Source of the DNA: Halovivax cerinus
GTDB lineage: Archaea > Halobacteriota > Halobacteria > Halobacteriales > Natrialbaceae
DNA length: 64,000 bases
Direction: 5' to 3'
NCBI RefSeq assembly: GCF_024498195.1
Contig: NZ_CP101824.1
Location: forward strand, 1,674,001-1,738,000
A program made the position numbers and the translations under genes. This document shows, in pieces, positions 26,370-35,664 of this stretch. Below the pieces are notes generated by a model. That model had not been told where the DNA came from. It ran no database searches and saw only the letters and a program-made list of their open reading frames with translations. The stretch's first letter is position 1, and each line of letters opens with the position of its first letter.

Positions 26370-28343
26370 TCACGCCTCGTGGTCCCCGGCCCGGTGCTCG
26401 CTGATGACCCGATCGACCATCGAGGCCTTGCGCGACCGTTCGCGTTCGCGCGCCCGTTCGCGCCAGTCTTCGATAGCGGCTTCGACGTCCGACTCGCGAG
26501 CGACCGCGAGTTCGTCGACCTCCTGCATCGCGACGTCGTCGGCGGGTGCGACCGGGATCCCGGCGTCGAATAAGATTCGGTCGGCGACATCGGAGAGCCC
26601 GCCGGCGTCCCGGAGGACGATGCGGGGTTCGAACTCGGCGAGCAGCGTCGCCGTGGAGCGACCGGCGCCGCTGGCGTCCCGGAGGTAGACCACGTCGTCC
26701 GGGGCGAGTCCGTACGCCTCGTCGGCCGCGTGGATGGCGTCGCGGCTGAACTTCTCGATCACCTTCACGGGCACGAGGCCGGCCTTCTTCTCCGCGACGT
26801 CGGCGAAGTTCGAGTGATCGAGCTTCCAGAGGGCCTTCATCCGCTCGACCGTGTCCTCCAGGGCCGCGACAGCTTCGCGCGCATCGTCGCGCTCGCGTTC
26901 GAGCTGGTCGGCGCGACGGCGCAGGCGGGTCACCTCGCGGTCGGTCCTGACCTCGCGACGCGCCTCGCTCCTGGCCGTCTCGAGGTCGGATTCGAGCGAC
27001 TCGATGCGCTCGTCCCGGTCTGCGAGGTCCTCCTGGAGGTCCGAGACGTGCTCTTGTAACCGCTCGACCTGGTTCTCGAGGGCGTTGATGCGCTTTTCCT
27101 CCGCCGTGAGCTCGCGCGGTTCGTGCGTCTCCTCGGCCGTGTCGGGCTGGTCGTCGTCTTGCAGGTCGGCCAGGACCGCTTCGACGGACTCCTCGCCGGC
27201 GACGACGCGGTCGATGACGACGCCGCGGTCGATCCCCGGCGGCACCTTCGCGGTGATGCGTTCGAACTGGTCTTCGTGGGCGTCGACGGCGAAGAGGGCG
27301 GCCGCGAGCGCGTCGCGCTGGTGATCGTCGTCGTAGGGATGGTCGCGCGTCCGGTGTTGTTTCTCGTCGATCGGCAGGTCGCGTTCGGGGGTCCACCCGG
27401 CGGCGTCGAAACTTCGCCGGAAGGACTCGACCGTCTCGGGCATCGGCGTCACGTCCGCCGCGACGACGACCGGACGGCCGCGCTCGACGATCCACTCGAT
27501 CACGTCCGCCGCGTCCGACAGCCGCGAACTCCAGACGTCGTGAACCTGGCCGTCGAGCGAGACGACGGCGACCGCGGTCGTCGTCCCGGGATCGATTCCC
27601 ACCACGACGTACTCGAGGCGCTTCGCCAGCGGTCTGAACTCGATGCCGTCGCGGCGTTCGCGTTCGATCTCGACGCGGACGTCGCCGGCGCGGGACGCCG
27701 AGACCGGGATCTCCTCGGGGCGGGCCTCGACGGTGAAGACGGCGTTGGCGAACCCGCCGTAGGCCTCCCGTACCTCGCGCTCGTAGTCGAGGTTCGCCCG
27801 GTCGAGTTCGGATTCGACCTCGCGCGCTCGTTTCTTGACGGAGCCGTGGATCCGGCGGGTGTAGCGGTCCTCACTCCAGCCGCCGCTGCCCGTCGAGCGC
27901 CCGCGCGAGACCTTGACCGTGGTCGTGTCGGTGAACGCGGAGACCTCCTGGCCGACGTTGTGGGCGGCGAGCCTGGCGGCGGCTTCGGCCTCCTGCATCG
28001 GATCGGAGCCGTAGGGGATCCCGTGACGGTTCGCGACGCGAGAGAGCGGCTCGGGTCGCTCGTCGCCGGTCACCTGTACCAGTCTGGTCTCGGTTGGGAG
28101 CGACCCCAGGAAGTGAACGAGCGCGTCCTTGTCCGCGGCGAGTTCGTACATGTTGTCCGTGGCGACGATCGCCGGTTCCCGGTCGGCGATGAGTCGCCGG
28201 AGCTTCCGGTGGGAGACGACGTCTCGCTCGACGCCGTCGTCGGTGAGGACGGCGAGCGCGTAGGAGGCGTCGCCTCGAACGTCGCCCTGGTGGACGTCGA
28301 CGCCGAAGACGACCGAGTCGAGCGCACTCGTTCGCGTGTGCAC
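26370..28343 (-). CDS. DUF460 protein: RNase H-like domains with central coiled coil
   Basis: 657 residues from GTG 28343. An N-terminal domain starts VVFGVDVHQGDVRG; a second one around residue 250 starts VVVGIDPGTTTAVAVVSLDG, the first strands and Asp of an RNase H/RuvC-type fold. Residues about 410-520 form a charged coiled coil (ENQVERLQEHVSDLQEDLA). The C-terminus (AEKKAGLVPVKVIEKFS ...) ends in a basic helix. Conserved across archaea; a nuclease role in DNA or RNA metabolism is predicted from the fold only. It is followed by RNase Z in reverse order (rnz lies upstream). Confidence 0.82.
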   Translation of the reverse strand: MHTRTSALDSVVFGVDVHQGDVRGDASYALAVLTDDGVERDVVSHRKLRRLIADREPAIVATDNMYELAADKDALVHFLGSLPTETRLVQVTGDERPEPLSRVANRHGIPYGSDPMQEAEAAARLAAHNVGQEVSAFTDTTTVKVSRGRSTGSGGWSEDRYTRRIHGSVKKRAREVESELDRANLDYEREVREAYGGFANAVFTVEARPEEIPVSASRAGDVRVEIERERRDGIEFRPLAKRLEYVVVGIDPGTTTAVAVVSLDGQVHDVWSSRLSDAADVIEWIVERGRPVVVAADVTPMPETVESFRRSFDAAGWTPERDLPIDEKQHRTRDHPYDDDHQRDALAAALFAVDAHEDQFERITAKVPPGIDRGVVIDRVVAGEESVEAVLADLQDDDQPDTAEETHEPRELTAEEKRINALENQVERLQEHVSDLQEDLADRDERIESLESDLETARSEARREVRTDREVTRLRRRADQLERERDDAREAVAALEDTVERMKALWKLDHSNFADVAEKKAGLVPVKVIEKFSRDAIHAADEAYGLAPDDVVYLRDASGAGRSTATLLAEFEPRIVLRDAGGLSDVADRILFDAGIPVAPADDVAMQEVDELAVARESDVEAAIEDWRERARERERSRKASMVDRVISEHRAGDHEA

Positions 28344-28434
28344 GCCCGCCGATAGGGCCGGATGGCGTATAAATGCGACGCGGCCCGCGGGTGGTGGGAC
28401 GGTGATCCGCCAGAACGTCGGTCGGCCGGTCCGA

Positions 28435-29370
28435 TCAGGAATCGGTGTACGGAATCTCGATTTCGTCGCCGTCTTCGGGCAGACACACGCGCGCTGGGTC
28501 GCCCGCGAAGGTCTCTCTGGCCTCGGTGAGGTGCGCAGACGGGTCGCCTGCGTACCGCGAGGAGAGGTGAACCAGGGCGAGGCGCTTCGCGCCGGCGCGG
28601 TTTCCGATCTCGGCGGCCTGTCGGGCCGTCGAGTGGGCGGTGTCGCCGGCGCGGTCGGCGCGGTCGTCAGCGAAGGTCGCGTCGTGGATCAGGAGATCCG
28701 GTTCGTCGGCGACGGCGACGGTCGCCGCCGTGGGTCGGGTATCACCGGAGTAGACGAGGCTGCGGCCCGGGCGGGGCTCGCCGACGACCTGCTCCGGGCG
28801 GACGACGGTACCGTCCTCGAGTTCGACCGGATTTCCCTCGTGCAGCTGCGAGAACTTCGGCCCGACGGGAACGCCGAGTTTCTCCGCGTGCTCGCGGTCG
28901 AATCGGCCCTTGCGCTCGTCCTCGACCAGGGCGTAGCCGACCGACCGGGTGTCGTGGTCCGTTCGGAACGCACGAACCTCGTACTCGTCGCCGCGGTAGG
29001 CCACGTCGCCGTCGCTCACTTCGGTGATCTCGACGGGGAACGACACCCGGGTGTCGAGCGCGAACGCCAGTTCGCGCACCTGTCGGCGCGTTCCACGCGG
29101 GACGTGGACCGTGAGCGGCCGTTCACGGTCGTTGAAGTCCATCGTCTGCAACAGCCCCGGAATCCCGAGGACGTGATCGCCGTGAACGTGCGTGACGAAC
29201 AGCTCCGAGACGTCGAAACCGGTCCCGTAACGCATGAGCTGTCGCTGTGTCCCCTCGCCGGCGTCGAAGAGCAGCGAGTCGCCCTCCCGGGCGACGAAGA
29301 TCGAACTCGGGTTGCGAGCGACCGTCGGCACGGCCCCGCTCGTCCCGAGGAACGTCACGCGTAACGTCAT
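28435..29370 (-). CDS. rnz: Ribonuclease Z (tRNA 3' processing)
   Basis: 311 residues from ATG 29370 (MTLRVTFLGTSGAVPT). Metallo-beta-lactamase motifs DAGEGTQRQ, THVHGDHVLGIPG, SGDTRPT, IHDATFADD and HLSSRYAGD are complete. Cuts tRNA precursors 3' of the discriminator. Same strand as the DUF460 gene, 91 bases apart. Confidence 0.95.
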   Translation of the reverse strand: MTLRVTFLGTSGAVPTVARNPSSIFVAREGDSLLFDAGEGTQRQLMRYGTGFDVSELFVTHVHGDHVLGIPGLLQTMDFNDRERPLTVHVPRGTRRQVRELAFALDTRVSFPVEITEVSDGDVAYRGDEYEVRAFRTDHDTRSVGYALVEDERKGRFDREHAEKLGVPVGPKFSQLHEGNPVELEDGTVVRPEQVVGEPRPGRSLVYSGDTRPTAATVAVADEPDLLIHDATFADDRADRAGDTAHSTARQAAEIGNRAGAKRLALVHLSSRYAGDPSAHLTEARETFAGDPARVCLPEDGDEIEIPYTDS

Positions 29371-29784
29371 CGAGAGGGGCTCGGACGTGCGGGGGTAAAC
29401 CCCCTTCGAAACGGGGGCCGACGGGGCACACTGTGTGAGCCGTCCGCTCACCGTTGGCTCCGGGCGCTAGCCCGTTCTGGAGGATCACTCCACCGGACCA
29501 ACAGGTTCGCGTTCACGACGAACGGCGCGTTCGCGGGTCACGGCGGCGTGCAACTCGAACTGCCGTCGAGCGCCTGCGTCGGGGCCGACGAGCCCTGGGT
29601 CGCTGTCGCCGACGCGGCGGTCGCATTCTGTGAGGAGATACTCCTCTCTGAGTGGGATTTATTAACCCATTAACGTAGATCGAATAATATCCTTCAACTG
29701 AACGTGGGAAACAGTTATAGAATTTCGTGACGAAGGGCAAGTAAAGTACGTGCGGTACGTACCCATCCCTACGCACCGTTTCGC
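29371..29784. other. Intergenic region, 414 bases, with an inverted repeat
   Basis: GC-rich from the rnz start to about 29640, then abruptly AT-rich. GAGGAG-ATA-CTCCTC (29632-29646) sits at the boundary. A frame 29494-29661 reads with halophile-like composition (GAFAGHGGVQLELPS) but has no good start codon, so it is not called a gene. The AT-rich 140 bases before 29785 should hold the surface-protein promoter. Confidence 0.5.
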
Positions 29785-30870
29785 ATGTCACGTACCGTCT
29801 CTCTCGGACGTCTCAAACTGGTATTCGCCCTCTTGATCGCCGTGAGCGTCGTCGTGGGGGCCGGGCTCGTGGTGGGACAGGCGCCCGAACTCTTCGGCGC
29901 CGACGTGGCGACGGAACCCGAGGGGTCGATCGCGTTCGAACAGCAGGAAGCCGACGGTCAGTCCGTCGAAATTTCGTCGGTCACACTCTCAGACGGCGGA
30001 TTCGTCGTCGTGACGGACGAATCCGACGCGGTCGTCGGTGTCTCCGATCACCTCTCGGAGGGGAGTCACGACAACGTCACCGTCAACGCGACCGAGGAGG
30101 CTGCGGGGTCGCTCTACGGTAGTCTGACGGCGACGGCGTACCTCGATAGTACCGACGACGGCGAGTTCGACCCGCGAACGGACGACGGCGCCAGTGATCG
30201 CCCGTACGTCGTCGACGGGTATCCGCTCACCGAGACGGCGTCGGTGACAGCCGTCGAGCGGCCGGACGACGTCGAGCGTTCGTTCGTCGTCACGTCGCTT
30301 TCGGGGCCCGATGCGGGCCGGACGAGCCAGACGGTCGACTTCGTCGCCGAGATCCGCAATCCGACGCCCAACGAACTCCGTCAACACGCCGCGTTCCGCG
30401 TCGACGGCGACCTCTACGAACGCAAGGTGTTCTCGCTCGCCGCGGACGAGACGCGCGAGGTCACCTTCGAGGTCGATCTGGCCGACGTCGGGGAGGGGTC
30501 CCACACGTACGGCGTCTATACGGAACGCAACGGGTCTCTCGGGGAGATCGACGTCGAGTACGACGGTCCGGCGCACGTCACCGTTTCGAACGTCTCGAGA
30601 ACGACGATGGTCGTCGAAGCTGGCGTCCCCGCCGGCGGATACGTCGCCGTCGAGAACGACAACGGCACGCGCCTGGCCTCCAGCGACCGCCTGGCGCCGG
30701 GGATCCACGGGGAAGTCGCACTCGACGTCGGAAACGTCACACCCGGTACGAACCTCACCGCGATCGTCTACCGCGACGATCCCGCCGCGGGCGCGGAGCC
30801 GACACCCTACGAACTCGACGGTACTCCGGTTCGGGCCACGGTACAGGCACCAGAGGCCGAGTCGGACTGA
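29785..30870 (+). CDS. Surface protein with two DUF7282-like domains
   Basis: 361 residues. An N-terminal hydrophobic helix (LKLVFALLIAVSVVVGAGLV) acts as signal or anchor, followed by an extracellular part: DUF7282-like domain (about 50-150, with VVVTDESDAVVGVSDHLSEG), a CARDB-like beta-sandwich (about 165-270, AEIRNPTPNELRQ), and a second DUF7282-like domain to the end (GGYVAVENDNGTRLASSDRL). Many N-x-S/T sites suggest glycosylation. Cell-envelope protein, exact role unknown. Confidence 0.75.
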   Translation: MSRTVSLGRLKLVFALLIAVSVVVGAGLVVGQAPELFGADVATEPEGSIAFEQQEADGQSVEISSVTLSDGGFVVVTDESDAVVGVSDHLSEGSHDNVTVNATEEAAGSLYGSLTATAYLDSTDDGEFDPRTDDGASDRPYVVDGYPLTETASVTAVERPDDVERSFVVTSLSGPDAGRTSQTVDFVAEIRNPTPNELRQHAAFRVDGDLYERKVFSLAADETREVTFEVDLADVGEGSHTYGVYTERNGSLGEIDVEYDGPAHVTVSNVSRTTMVVEAGVPAGGYVAVENDNGTRLASSDRLAPGIHGEVALDVGNVTPGTNLTAIVYRDDPAAGAEPTPYELDGTPVRATVQAPEAESD

Positions 30871-30969
30871 GTCGGTCGACCCGTCTCGGCACAGCGTCGG
30901 AACTCGATCGCGTGACGAACGCGACGCCAACCGACCGATTCTTACGGCGGCCACTCCTAGCTCGCGTCG

Positions 30970-31974
30970 ATGGATGCGCCGCTGTGGACCGAGGCGTACG
31001 CCCCTTCGCTCGCGGAACTGCCGCAGGACGACGCGCGCGAGACGCTAGAACGGACCGTCGACGAGCCGCTCAACCTGCTGTTGCAGGGGCCGCCAGGGAG
31101 CGGCAAGACGGCGGCCGCGCGGGCGCTCGCCCGCGAAACACACGATAATCCGGATTCCGACCTGATCGAGATCAACGTCGCCGACTTCTTCGGCCGGACG
31201 AAGACGGAGATCAAAAACGATCCCCGCTTCGAGGGCTTCCTCGTCGGCCGCTCGGACATGTCCAAGCGGGACATGATCAACCACGTCCTGAAGGAGTCGG
31301 CGAGTTACGCGCCCGTCGCCGGCGACCACAAGACGCTCTTGCTCGACAACGCCGAGGCCGTCCGCGAGGACTTCCAGCAGGCGCTGCGCCGAATCATGGA
31401 GCAACACCACCGGACGACCCGATTCATCGTCACGACGCGCCAGCCGTCGAAGCTGATCCCCCCGATTCGCTCACGGTGTTTCCCCGTAACCGTCCGGGCG
31501 CCGACCAGTGAGGAGATCGTCTCCGTCCTCGAACCGATCGTCGAGGCTGAGGCGGTCGACTACGACGCCGACGGCCTGGAGTTCGTCGCCGGCTACGCCG
31601 GCGGGAACCTCCGCGAGGCGATCCTCGCCGCCCAGACGACGGCCGTCGACGCCGACGAGATCACGATGAGCGCCGCCTACGAGGTCCTCGGCGAGGTCGG
31701 CCTCGGCGAGGAGATCTCGGCGATGATGGACGATGCTGAGACCGGCGCGTTCACCGATGCCAGGAAGACGCTAGACGACCTCCTCGTCGACGAGGGGCTG
31801 GACGGCGGGGAGGTACTCGACGCGATCCTCGAACAGGGTCGCAAGCGCTACCAGGGCGAGCGCCTGGCCGAACTCCACAGCCTTGCAGCGGACATCGAGT
31901 TCGACATGCAGGAAGGGACCAGCGACCGGATCCACGTCTCGCACCTGCTCGCGGAACTCGGTCGGGAGACGTAA
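30970..31974 (+). CDS. rfcC: Replication factor C small subunit 2 (clamp loader)
   Basis: 334 residues. AAA+ ATPase of the clamp loader, which opens and loads PCNA at primer ends. Walker A is LLLQGPPGSGKT (about 37-48). The Walker B region is LLLDNAEAV rather than the usual DEAD, lacking the catalytic Glu at the second position. The arginine-finger motif IRSRC is present. This pattern fits the second small-subunit paralog seen in haloarchaea, which may bind but not hydrolyse ATP (inference). Confidence 0.88.
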   Translation: MDAPLWTEAYAPSLAELPQDDARETLERTVDEPLNLLLQGPPGSGKTAAARALARETHDNPDSDLIEINVADFFGRTKTEIKNDPRFEGFLVGRSDMSKRDMINHVLKESASYAPVAGDHKTLLLDNAEAVREDFQQALRRIMEQHHRTTRFIVTTRQPSKLIPPIRSRCFPVTVRAPTSEEIVSVLEPIVEAEAVDYDADGLEFVAGYAGGNLREAILAAQTTAVDADEITMSAAYEVLGEVGLGEEISAMMDDAETGAFTDARKTLDDLLVDEGLDGGEVLDAILEQGRKRYQGERLAELHSLAADIEFDMQEGTSDRIHVSHLLAELGRET

Positions 31975-32095
31975 GTAGCTCATGCGGGCTGGCCAGAGAG
32001 ACTGATGCTCGTGACTTTCGTCGCCGCAATCGACAGTGCCGTCACCGGACAGTCACGTCGCAACCGTCGTGTCGCGAATCGGGCTGGCGCTTCGA

Positions 32096-32563
32096 TCAGT
32101 TGCTTTCACCGACGGTGTGAAAGTCCTCGAGTACGTCCGTCGGTACTGGATTACGGTACTCGACGGATTCGGTTTCGCAGAGAGCTTCGAAATCGCGATC
32201 GGTCGTTAGCAGGACGTCGGCGTCCGCTTGCCGGGCCAGCGCGACGTAAAAGCAATCGTAGACGTCGTGATTCTTCTCCGCGCTGATGTCGTAGGCGTCC
32301 AGAACGGTTCGATCGTCGACGCCGACGAACTCGATCGGATACTGGAGGAGCGACGAAACGGCGTTTCGCGCCTCGTGCGTTTCGAATCCCAGGTCTTCTA
32401 GTACCCACTGAATCCGAAGCGGAAGATAGCCAAATCCCAGCAGCGTATCGTGTCCGTCTAACGCTGGCGTGAGCATGTCCGAGACGAACGGATGTCCAGG
32501 GTGGTCGTCGACGAGCAGGATCGAGACCGCGTTGAGATCCGGGAGAATTCGGCGTGCGTTCAT
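32096..32563 (-). CDS. vapC: VapC-type PIN-domain toxin
   Basis: 155 residues. PIN-domain ribonuclease: N-terminal Asp in LPDLNAVSILLVDDHPGH, middle helix, and acidic C-terminal motif in NHDVYDCFYVALARQ...LLTTDRDFEAL. ATG overlaps the antitoxin stop by four bases. RNA cleavage is the family activity; target unknown. Confidence 0.88.
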   Translation of the reverse strand: MNARRILPDLNAVSILLVDDHPGHPFVSDMLTPALDGHDTLLGFGYLPLRIQWVLEDLGFETHEARNAVSSLLQYPIEFVGVDDRTVLDAYDISAEKNHDVYDCFYVALARQADADVLLTTDRDFEALCETESVEYRNPVPTDVLEDFHTVGESN

Positions 32564-32814
32564 CTGTCACCGAACGTCGCTTCTCCAGCGTCGCGAAATG
32601 CTTCGTCTCCCCATTCTTCTCCCCGCGTGAGGGTCTCGAGAGCGGGGAGCTTTCGCTCGAGACGGATCGTCCCTCCATCCCGAACGACCTCGAATTCCGT
32701 CCCGTCCTCCAGATTCAGATCGTCTCGAAGCCCCTTGGGAATCGTGAGCCGACCGCGATGGTTCAACTGAGCGGTGCCGTACTGCTCGCCGGATTCGGAA
32801 TCCGTTTCTCCCAT
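32560..32814 (-). CDS. vapB: AbrB/SpoVT-type antitoxin of VapC
   Basis: 84 residues from ATG 32814. The swapped-hairpin DNA-binding domain reads AQLNHRGRLTIPKGLRDDL (about 14-32) and EFEVVRDGGTIRLERK, and the C-terminal helix EEWGDEAFRDAGEATF should block the toxin. First gene of the pair; such antitoxins repress their own promoter. Confidence 0.87.
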   Translation of the reverse strand: MGETDSESGEQYGTAQLNHRGRLTIPKGLRDDLNLEDGTEFEVVRDGGTIRLERKLPALETLTRGEEWGDEAFRDAGEATFGDR

Positions 32815-32958
32815 GGTATCACCGTCGTTCGAACGAAGGAGATGGATCACCATAAAATCCTGGGAGGGAGTAGGTCTGATTTGATTGTGGTGACTTATGT
32901 AGTCGGGCTGTATTCTTCTGATAGCCAGACGGGGAATATGTGCGGCGCCAGTCTATTG

Positions 32959-32981
32959 ACCAGACGGGACGTTGGTCTGGT
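32959..32981. promoter_or_regulatory. Inverted repeat abutting the thioesterase start
   Basis: ACCAGAC (32959-32965) and GTCTGGT (32975-32981) are exact complements, and the second arm touches the ATG at 32982. CCAGACGGG also occurs about 30 bases upstream. Possible operator. Confidence 0.4.
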
Positions 32982-33419
32982 ATGCCGACGCTTCTGGACA
33001 CACGCATCCGGAATCGCTTCCCCGTCGAACCGCACCACGCGAACAGCCTGGGGACGCTCCACGGTGGGAATTTGATGCGGTGGCTCGACGAGGTGGCGAC
33101 GATGTCGGCGACGCGCTTTGCCGGCGAAGCGTGCGTCACGGCCGGGGTGACAGAACTCGCCTTCGAGCGACCGCTCCACGTCGGCGACACGGCGCTGGTC
33201 GAGGCGTACGTCTACGATGCAGGTGAGACGAGCGCTGACGTCGCGCTCCGGGCCTGGCGGGAGGATCCGCGAACGGGCGACACCGAGCGGACGACGGCCT
33301 CTGCGTTCACCTTCGTCGCGATCGACGAGTCGGGAGAGACCGTGCCCGTCCCCGATCTCACCGTCGAGACGGACGATGGCGAGCGACTGCGCGAGCGGGC
33401 CGTGTCGGCGGTCGAGTGA
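32982..33419 (+). CDS. Acyl-CoA thioesterase (hotdog fold)
   Basis: 145 residues. Hotdog-fold signature NSLGTLHGGNLMRWLDEVATM (about 19-39; Asn and Asp catalytic by family). Close to YciA/ACOT type acyl-CoA hydrolases. Substrate range unknown. Opposite to VapBC, sharing the intergenic region. Confidence 0.88.
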   Translation: MPTLLDTRIRNRFPVEPHHANSLGTLHGGNLMRWLDEVATMSATRFAGEACVTAGVTELAFERPLHVGDTALVEAYVYDAGETSADVALRAWREDPRTGDTERTTASAFTFVAIDESGETVPVPDLTVETDDGERLRERAVSAVE

Positions 33420-33532
33420 CACCCGCCAGAGCGCGTGTCCCCGACTCGATCCGTCCCGTCCCCGGTCGTTCGACGACCGATCGGGACGCCCCGACGGCGC
33501 CCAGACCGTCGATACCGGGCGCCGACCGTCCG

Positions 33533-33736
33533 TCACCGGGTCCCGCCGGTCGGCTCGCTGGTCTCGTTCCGCTGAGTGTCCTCGCGCACCGTCCGGACCT
33601 CGGTCAGCGTCAGTCCGCAGCCACAGGGCCCGACGGTGTGCGCGTGTGGGCCCGAGGACGTGATCCGCACGACCGGACTTCCGCAGACCGGACACGGTGG
33701 GAACGGACACGATTCGGGATCGGGGACGTCGGTCAA
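33533..33736 (-). CDS. CPxCG zinc-ribbon microprotein
   Basis: 67 residues. Cysteines in CPVCGSPVV and GPCGCGLT can bind a zinc. Start TTG at 33736 overlaps the stop of the preceding small gene (TTGA). Its pattern (CP....PV..I...PH.HT..P..C) matches that neighbour, so the two appear to be duplicates. Function unknown; small zinc-finger proteins of this kind are common in haloarchaea. Confidence 0.55.
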   Translation of the reverse strand: MTDVPDPESCPFPPCPVCGSPVVRITSSGPHAHTVGPCGCGLTLTEVRTVREDTQRNETSEPTGGTR

Positions 33737-33894
33737 CGGGTCGCCCCGGCTAGCATCGTTGCGACGGTCTCACCGTCCAGCGGACAGTCACTGGGAACCG
33801 CGGTGTGCAGCCGCGGTTCGAGCGTCCGAATCGTGATCACGGGTTCGTCGCTGTGCGGACACGGCGGGTGATTGTGACTTATGTCTACTGGCAA
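33733..33894 (-). CDS. Second zinc-ribbon-like microprotein
   Basis: 53 residues if TTG 33894 is the start (PVDISHNHPPCPHSDEPVI ... ATR). Motif CPHSDEPVITIRTLEPRLHT aligns with CPVCGSPVVRITSSGPHAHT of the downstream gene. It has fewer cysteines, so zinc binding is uncertain. No ATG or GTG start fits the full length; GTG inside is an alternative. Confidence 0.45.
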   Translation of the reverse strand: MPVDISHNHPPCPHSDEPVITIRTLEPRLHTAVPSDCPLDGETVATMLAGATR

Positions 33895-34276
33895 TGGGGC
33901 GTATTTTGGTATCTAAACCATCGACGGAACCGTTCTCGTTCTCTCGAACGTTCGTGAGGGACGCGCTTCGATAGGGGGTGTTCGGAGGGCGATCTGGTTC
34001 GTCTTCTTCCACTGTTCGCGTCCGGGTCGTGCGTCGCGACGACGGCGTCGGACGCCACCGCACCGGGTCCGGTTTCGTCCTGTCGCGGTGATCCGTGGCG
34101 ATTCCGCGACCGCGTGGAAGGGCGTTTCTCTCACCAGTCAACACAGGTGGCCTCGATCTGGGGCGTACACGGTCGAGGTGGCTGGGTAAAAGGGTCGCTT
34201 ACGGCTCGACGGCTCGCTCGCGGTCGGTCGGTTCTTCGTCGACAGCCGCGGCCGGGGCGATGCCCGACGTGCGTCG
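33895..34276. other. Intergenic region, 382 bases
   Basis: Frames here are basic shadows without support. It should hold the promoter of the leftward zinc-ribbon pair near 33900-33920 (AT-rich GGCGTATTTTGGTATC). Confidence 0.45.
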
Positions 34277-34498
34277 TCAGTCGAGGCCGTAGTCTTCGAG
34301 CGAGTGGTAGTGTTTCCACGCGCCGATGACCTCGTCGGTGTCGAACTCGAGCGTGCCGTCGACGAGTTCGAGGGTGACGGTGTCCTCCTCGATCTCCGTG
34401 TCGTGGAGGTGCAGTTCGATCTGGGCGTCGAAGTCAGAGACGTTGACCATCAGTTCACCGTTCTCCTGGAGCCGGTCGCGAAGCGTCTGTGGGTCCAT
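34277..34498 (-). CDS. 73-residue acidic protein (unknown)
   Basis: Short acidic protein from ATG 34498 (MDPQTLRDRLQENGELMVNV), with alternating beta-strand pattern (VTLELVDGTLEFDTDEVIGAW). Conserved haloarchaeal type by look, unknown role. It lies downstream of the tRNA methyltransferase on the same strand. Confidence 0.7.
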   Translation of the reverse strand: MDPQTLRDRLQENGELMVNVSDFDAQIELHLHDTEIEEDTVTLELVDGTLEFDTDEVIGAWKHYHSLEDYGLD

Positions 34499-34572
34499 CG
34501 CGTTCGTATAGTGGCGATCGGACACAATAAAGCCGCATCTGGTCCCCGACACGCGGGAACGACCGACTGCAC

Positions 34573-35664
34573 TCACGAGGGAGCGGTTGCTGGACCGAGC
34601 ACCAGCACGTACCGCGTCAGCGATCGATGGACGCGCCGCTCGAAGGATGCCTCGATCGACCAACCGACCTCGCGCGCCGCTTCGGCCCACGAGCGGTCGG
34701 CGACGAGGACCGCCCGATCGGCGACGCGACGGGCTTCTGTGAGCGCACCAGCCACGAGGTCGTCCAGCCGGTGGGTCTCGATCTTCGACTGGCGGCCGTA
34801 GGGCGCGTCGAAGACGACGGCGTCGACGGCGTCGTCGGCGAGGGCGAGGCGCGTTCCGTCCCCGCGAGCGACGTGCCAGTCGCCACAACCGACGCCGACC
34901 GGCGACGGCCCCTCGCGGTCGAGAAAGTGTTCGAGATTCTCGCGCGCGCCGCGAACCATCTTTTCCTGCGCGTCGGTGCCGATCACGTCCGCGCCGACGA
35001 GGCCCGCCTCGACGAGGACGCCGCCGGTCCCGCACATCGGATCGAGGACAGTCCTTCCGGAGCGCGCGCCGGCGAGATTGACGACCGCGCGGGCGAGCAG
35101 CGGATCCATGCTCCCCGGCTGGAAGAACGGTTTGTCGGTCGGCCGGCGATCACCGTAGTCGCGGACACTCTCCGCTTCGAGCCAGCCGAGCGCGCAGACG
35201 GAGCGCCGGTCGGTGGACGACTTCGTGGACGCATTTGCCCCACTGGCCCCGTCGGCGGTATCGTCGAGGAGTTCTCCCGCCGAAAACGCCGCGCGAAGCA
35301 CGTGGTCCGGGTCGTCGAGGTCCACGTCGAACCGGCGATCGACGAGGACCTGTCCGAGGGTGCGCTCCGCCGCGGCGGTGTCCACACCGCTCGTCCCCTT
35401 CACGTCGGTCGCGCGGACGGCGACGGTCCCCTCACGGTCGAACGAGGCCGCCTCCAGGAGGGCACGAGCGCTCCCGACGTCGGCGTCCGTGTGTCCCACG
35501 AGGTCGCTCGCGCGGTGGGTGTACGCGAGCCCGCGAACCCGGTCGACGGAGATGGCCTTCGCGACGGCGAGCCCCGGCGCGAGCGGGTCGACGTCGACCG
35601 CGGCGCTCTCCGCCTCGTACGCCGCGAAGGCGTCGTCCTCGCCGCCGAGTTCGAGGAGATACAC
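34573..35664 (-). CDS. trmG10: tRNA (guanine10-N2)-dimethyltransferase
   Basis: 363 residues. N-terminal THUMP-like region and C-terminal SAM domain with LDPMCGTGGVLVEAGL (motif I) and VVFDAPYGRQSK (motif IV, Ala where many have Pro). Family activity: N2-dimethylation of G10 in tRNA. Monocistronic or joined with the 73-residue gene downstream. Confidence 0.88.
   Translation of the reverse strand: MYLLELGGEDDAFAAYEAESAAVDVDPLAPGLAVAKAISVDRVRGLAYTHRASDLVGHTDADVGSARALLEAASFDREGTVAVRATDVKGTSGVDTAAAERTLGQVLVDRRFDVDLDDPDHVLRAAFSAGELLDDTADGASGANASTKSSTDRRSVCALGWLEAESVRDYGDRRPTDKPFFQPGSMDPLLARAVVNLAGARSGRTVLDPMCGTGGVLVEAGLVGADVIGTDAQEKMVRGARENLEHFLDREGPSPVGVGCGDWHVARGDGTRLALADDAVDAVVFDAPYGRQSKIETHRLDDLVAGALTEARRVADRAVLVADRSWAEAAREVGWSIEASFERRVHRSLTRYVLVLGPATAPS

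Noticed and set aside
29494-29661. Frame with halophile-like composition between rnz and the surface protein
   Set aside because: No start codon of any usual type at a sensible place and no domain; may be remnant coding, left as intergenic.
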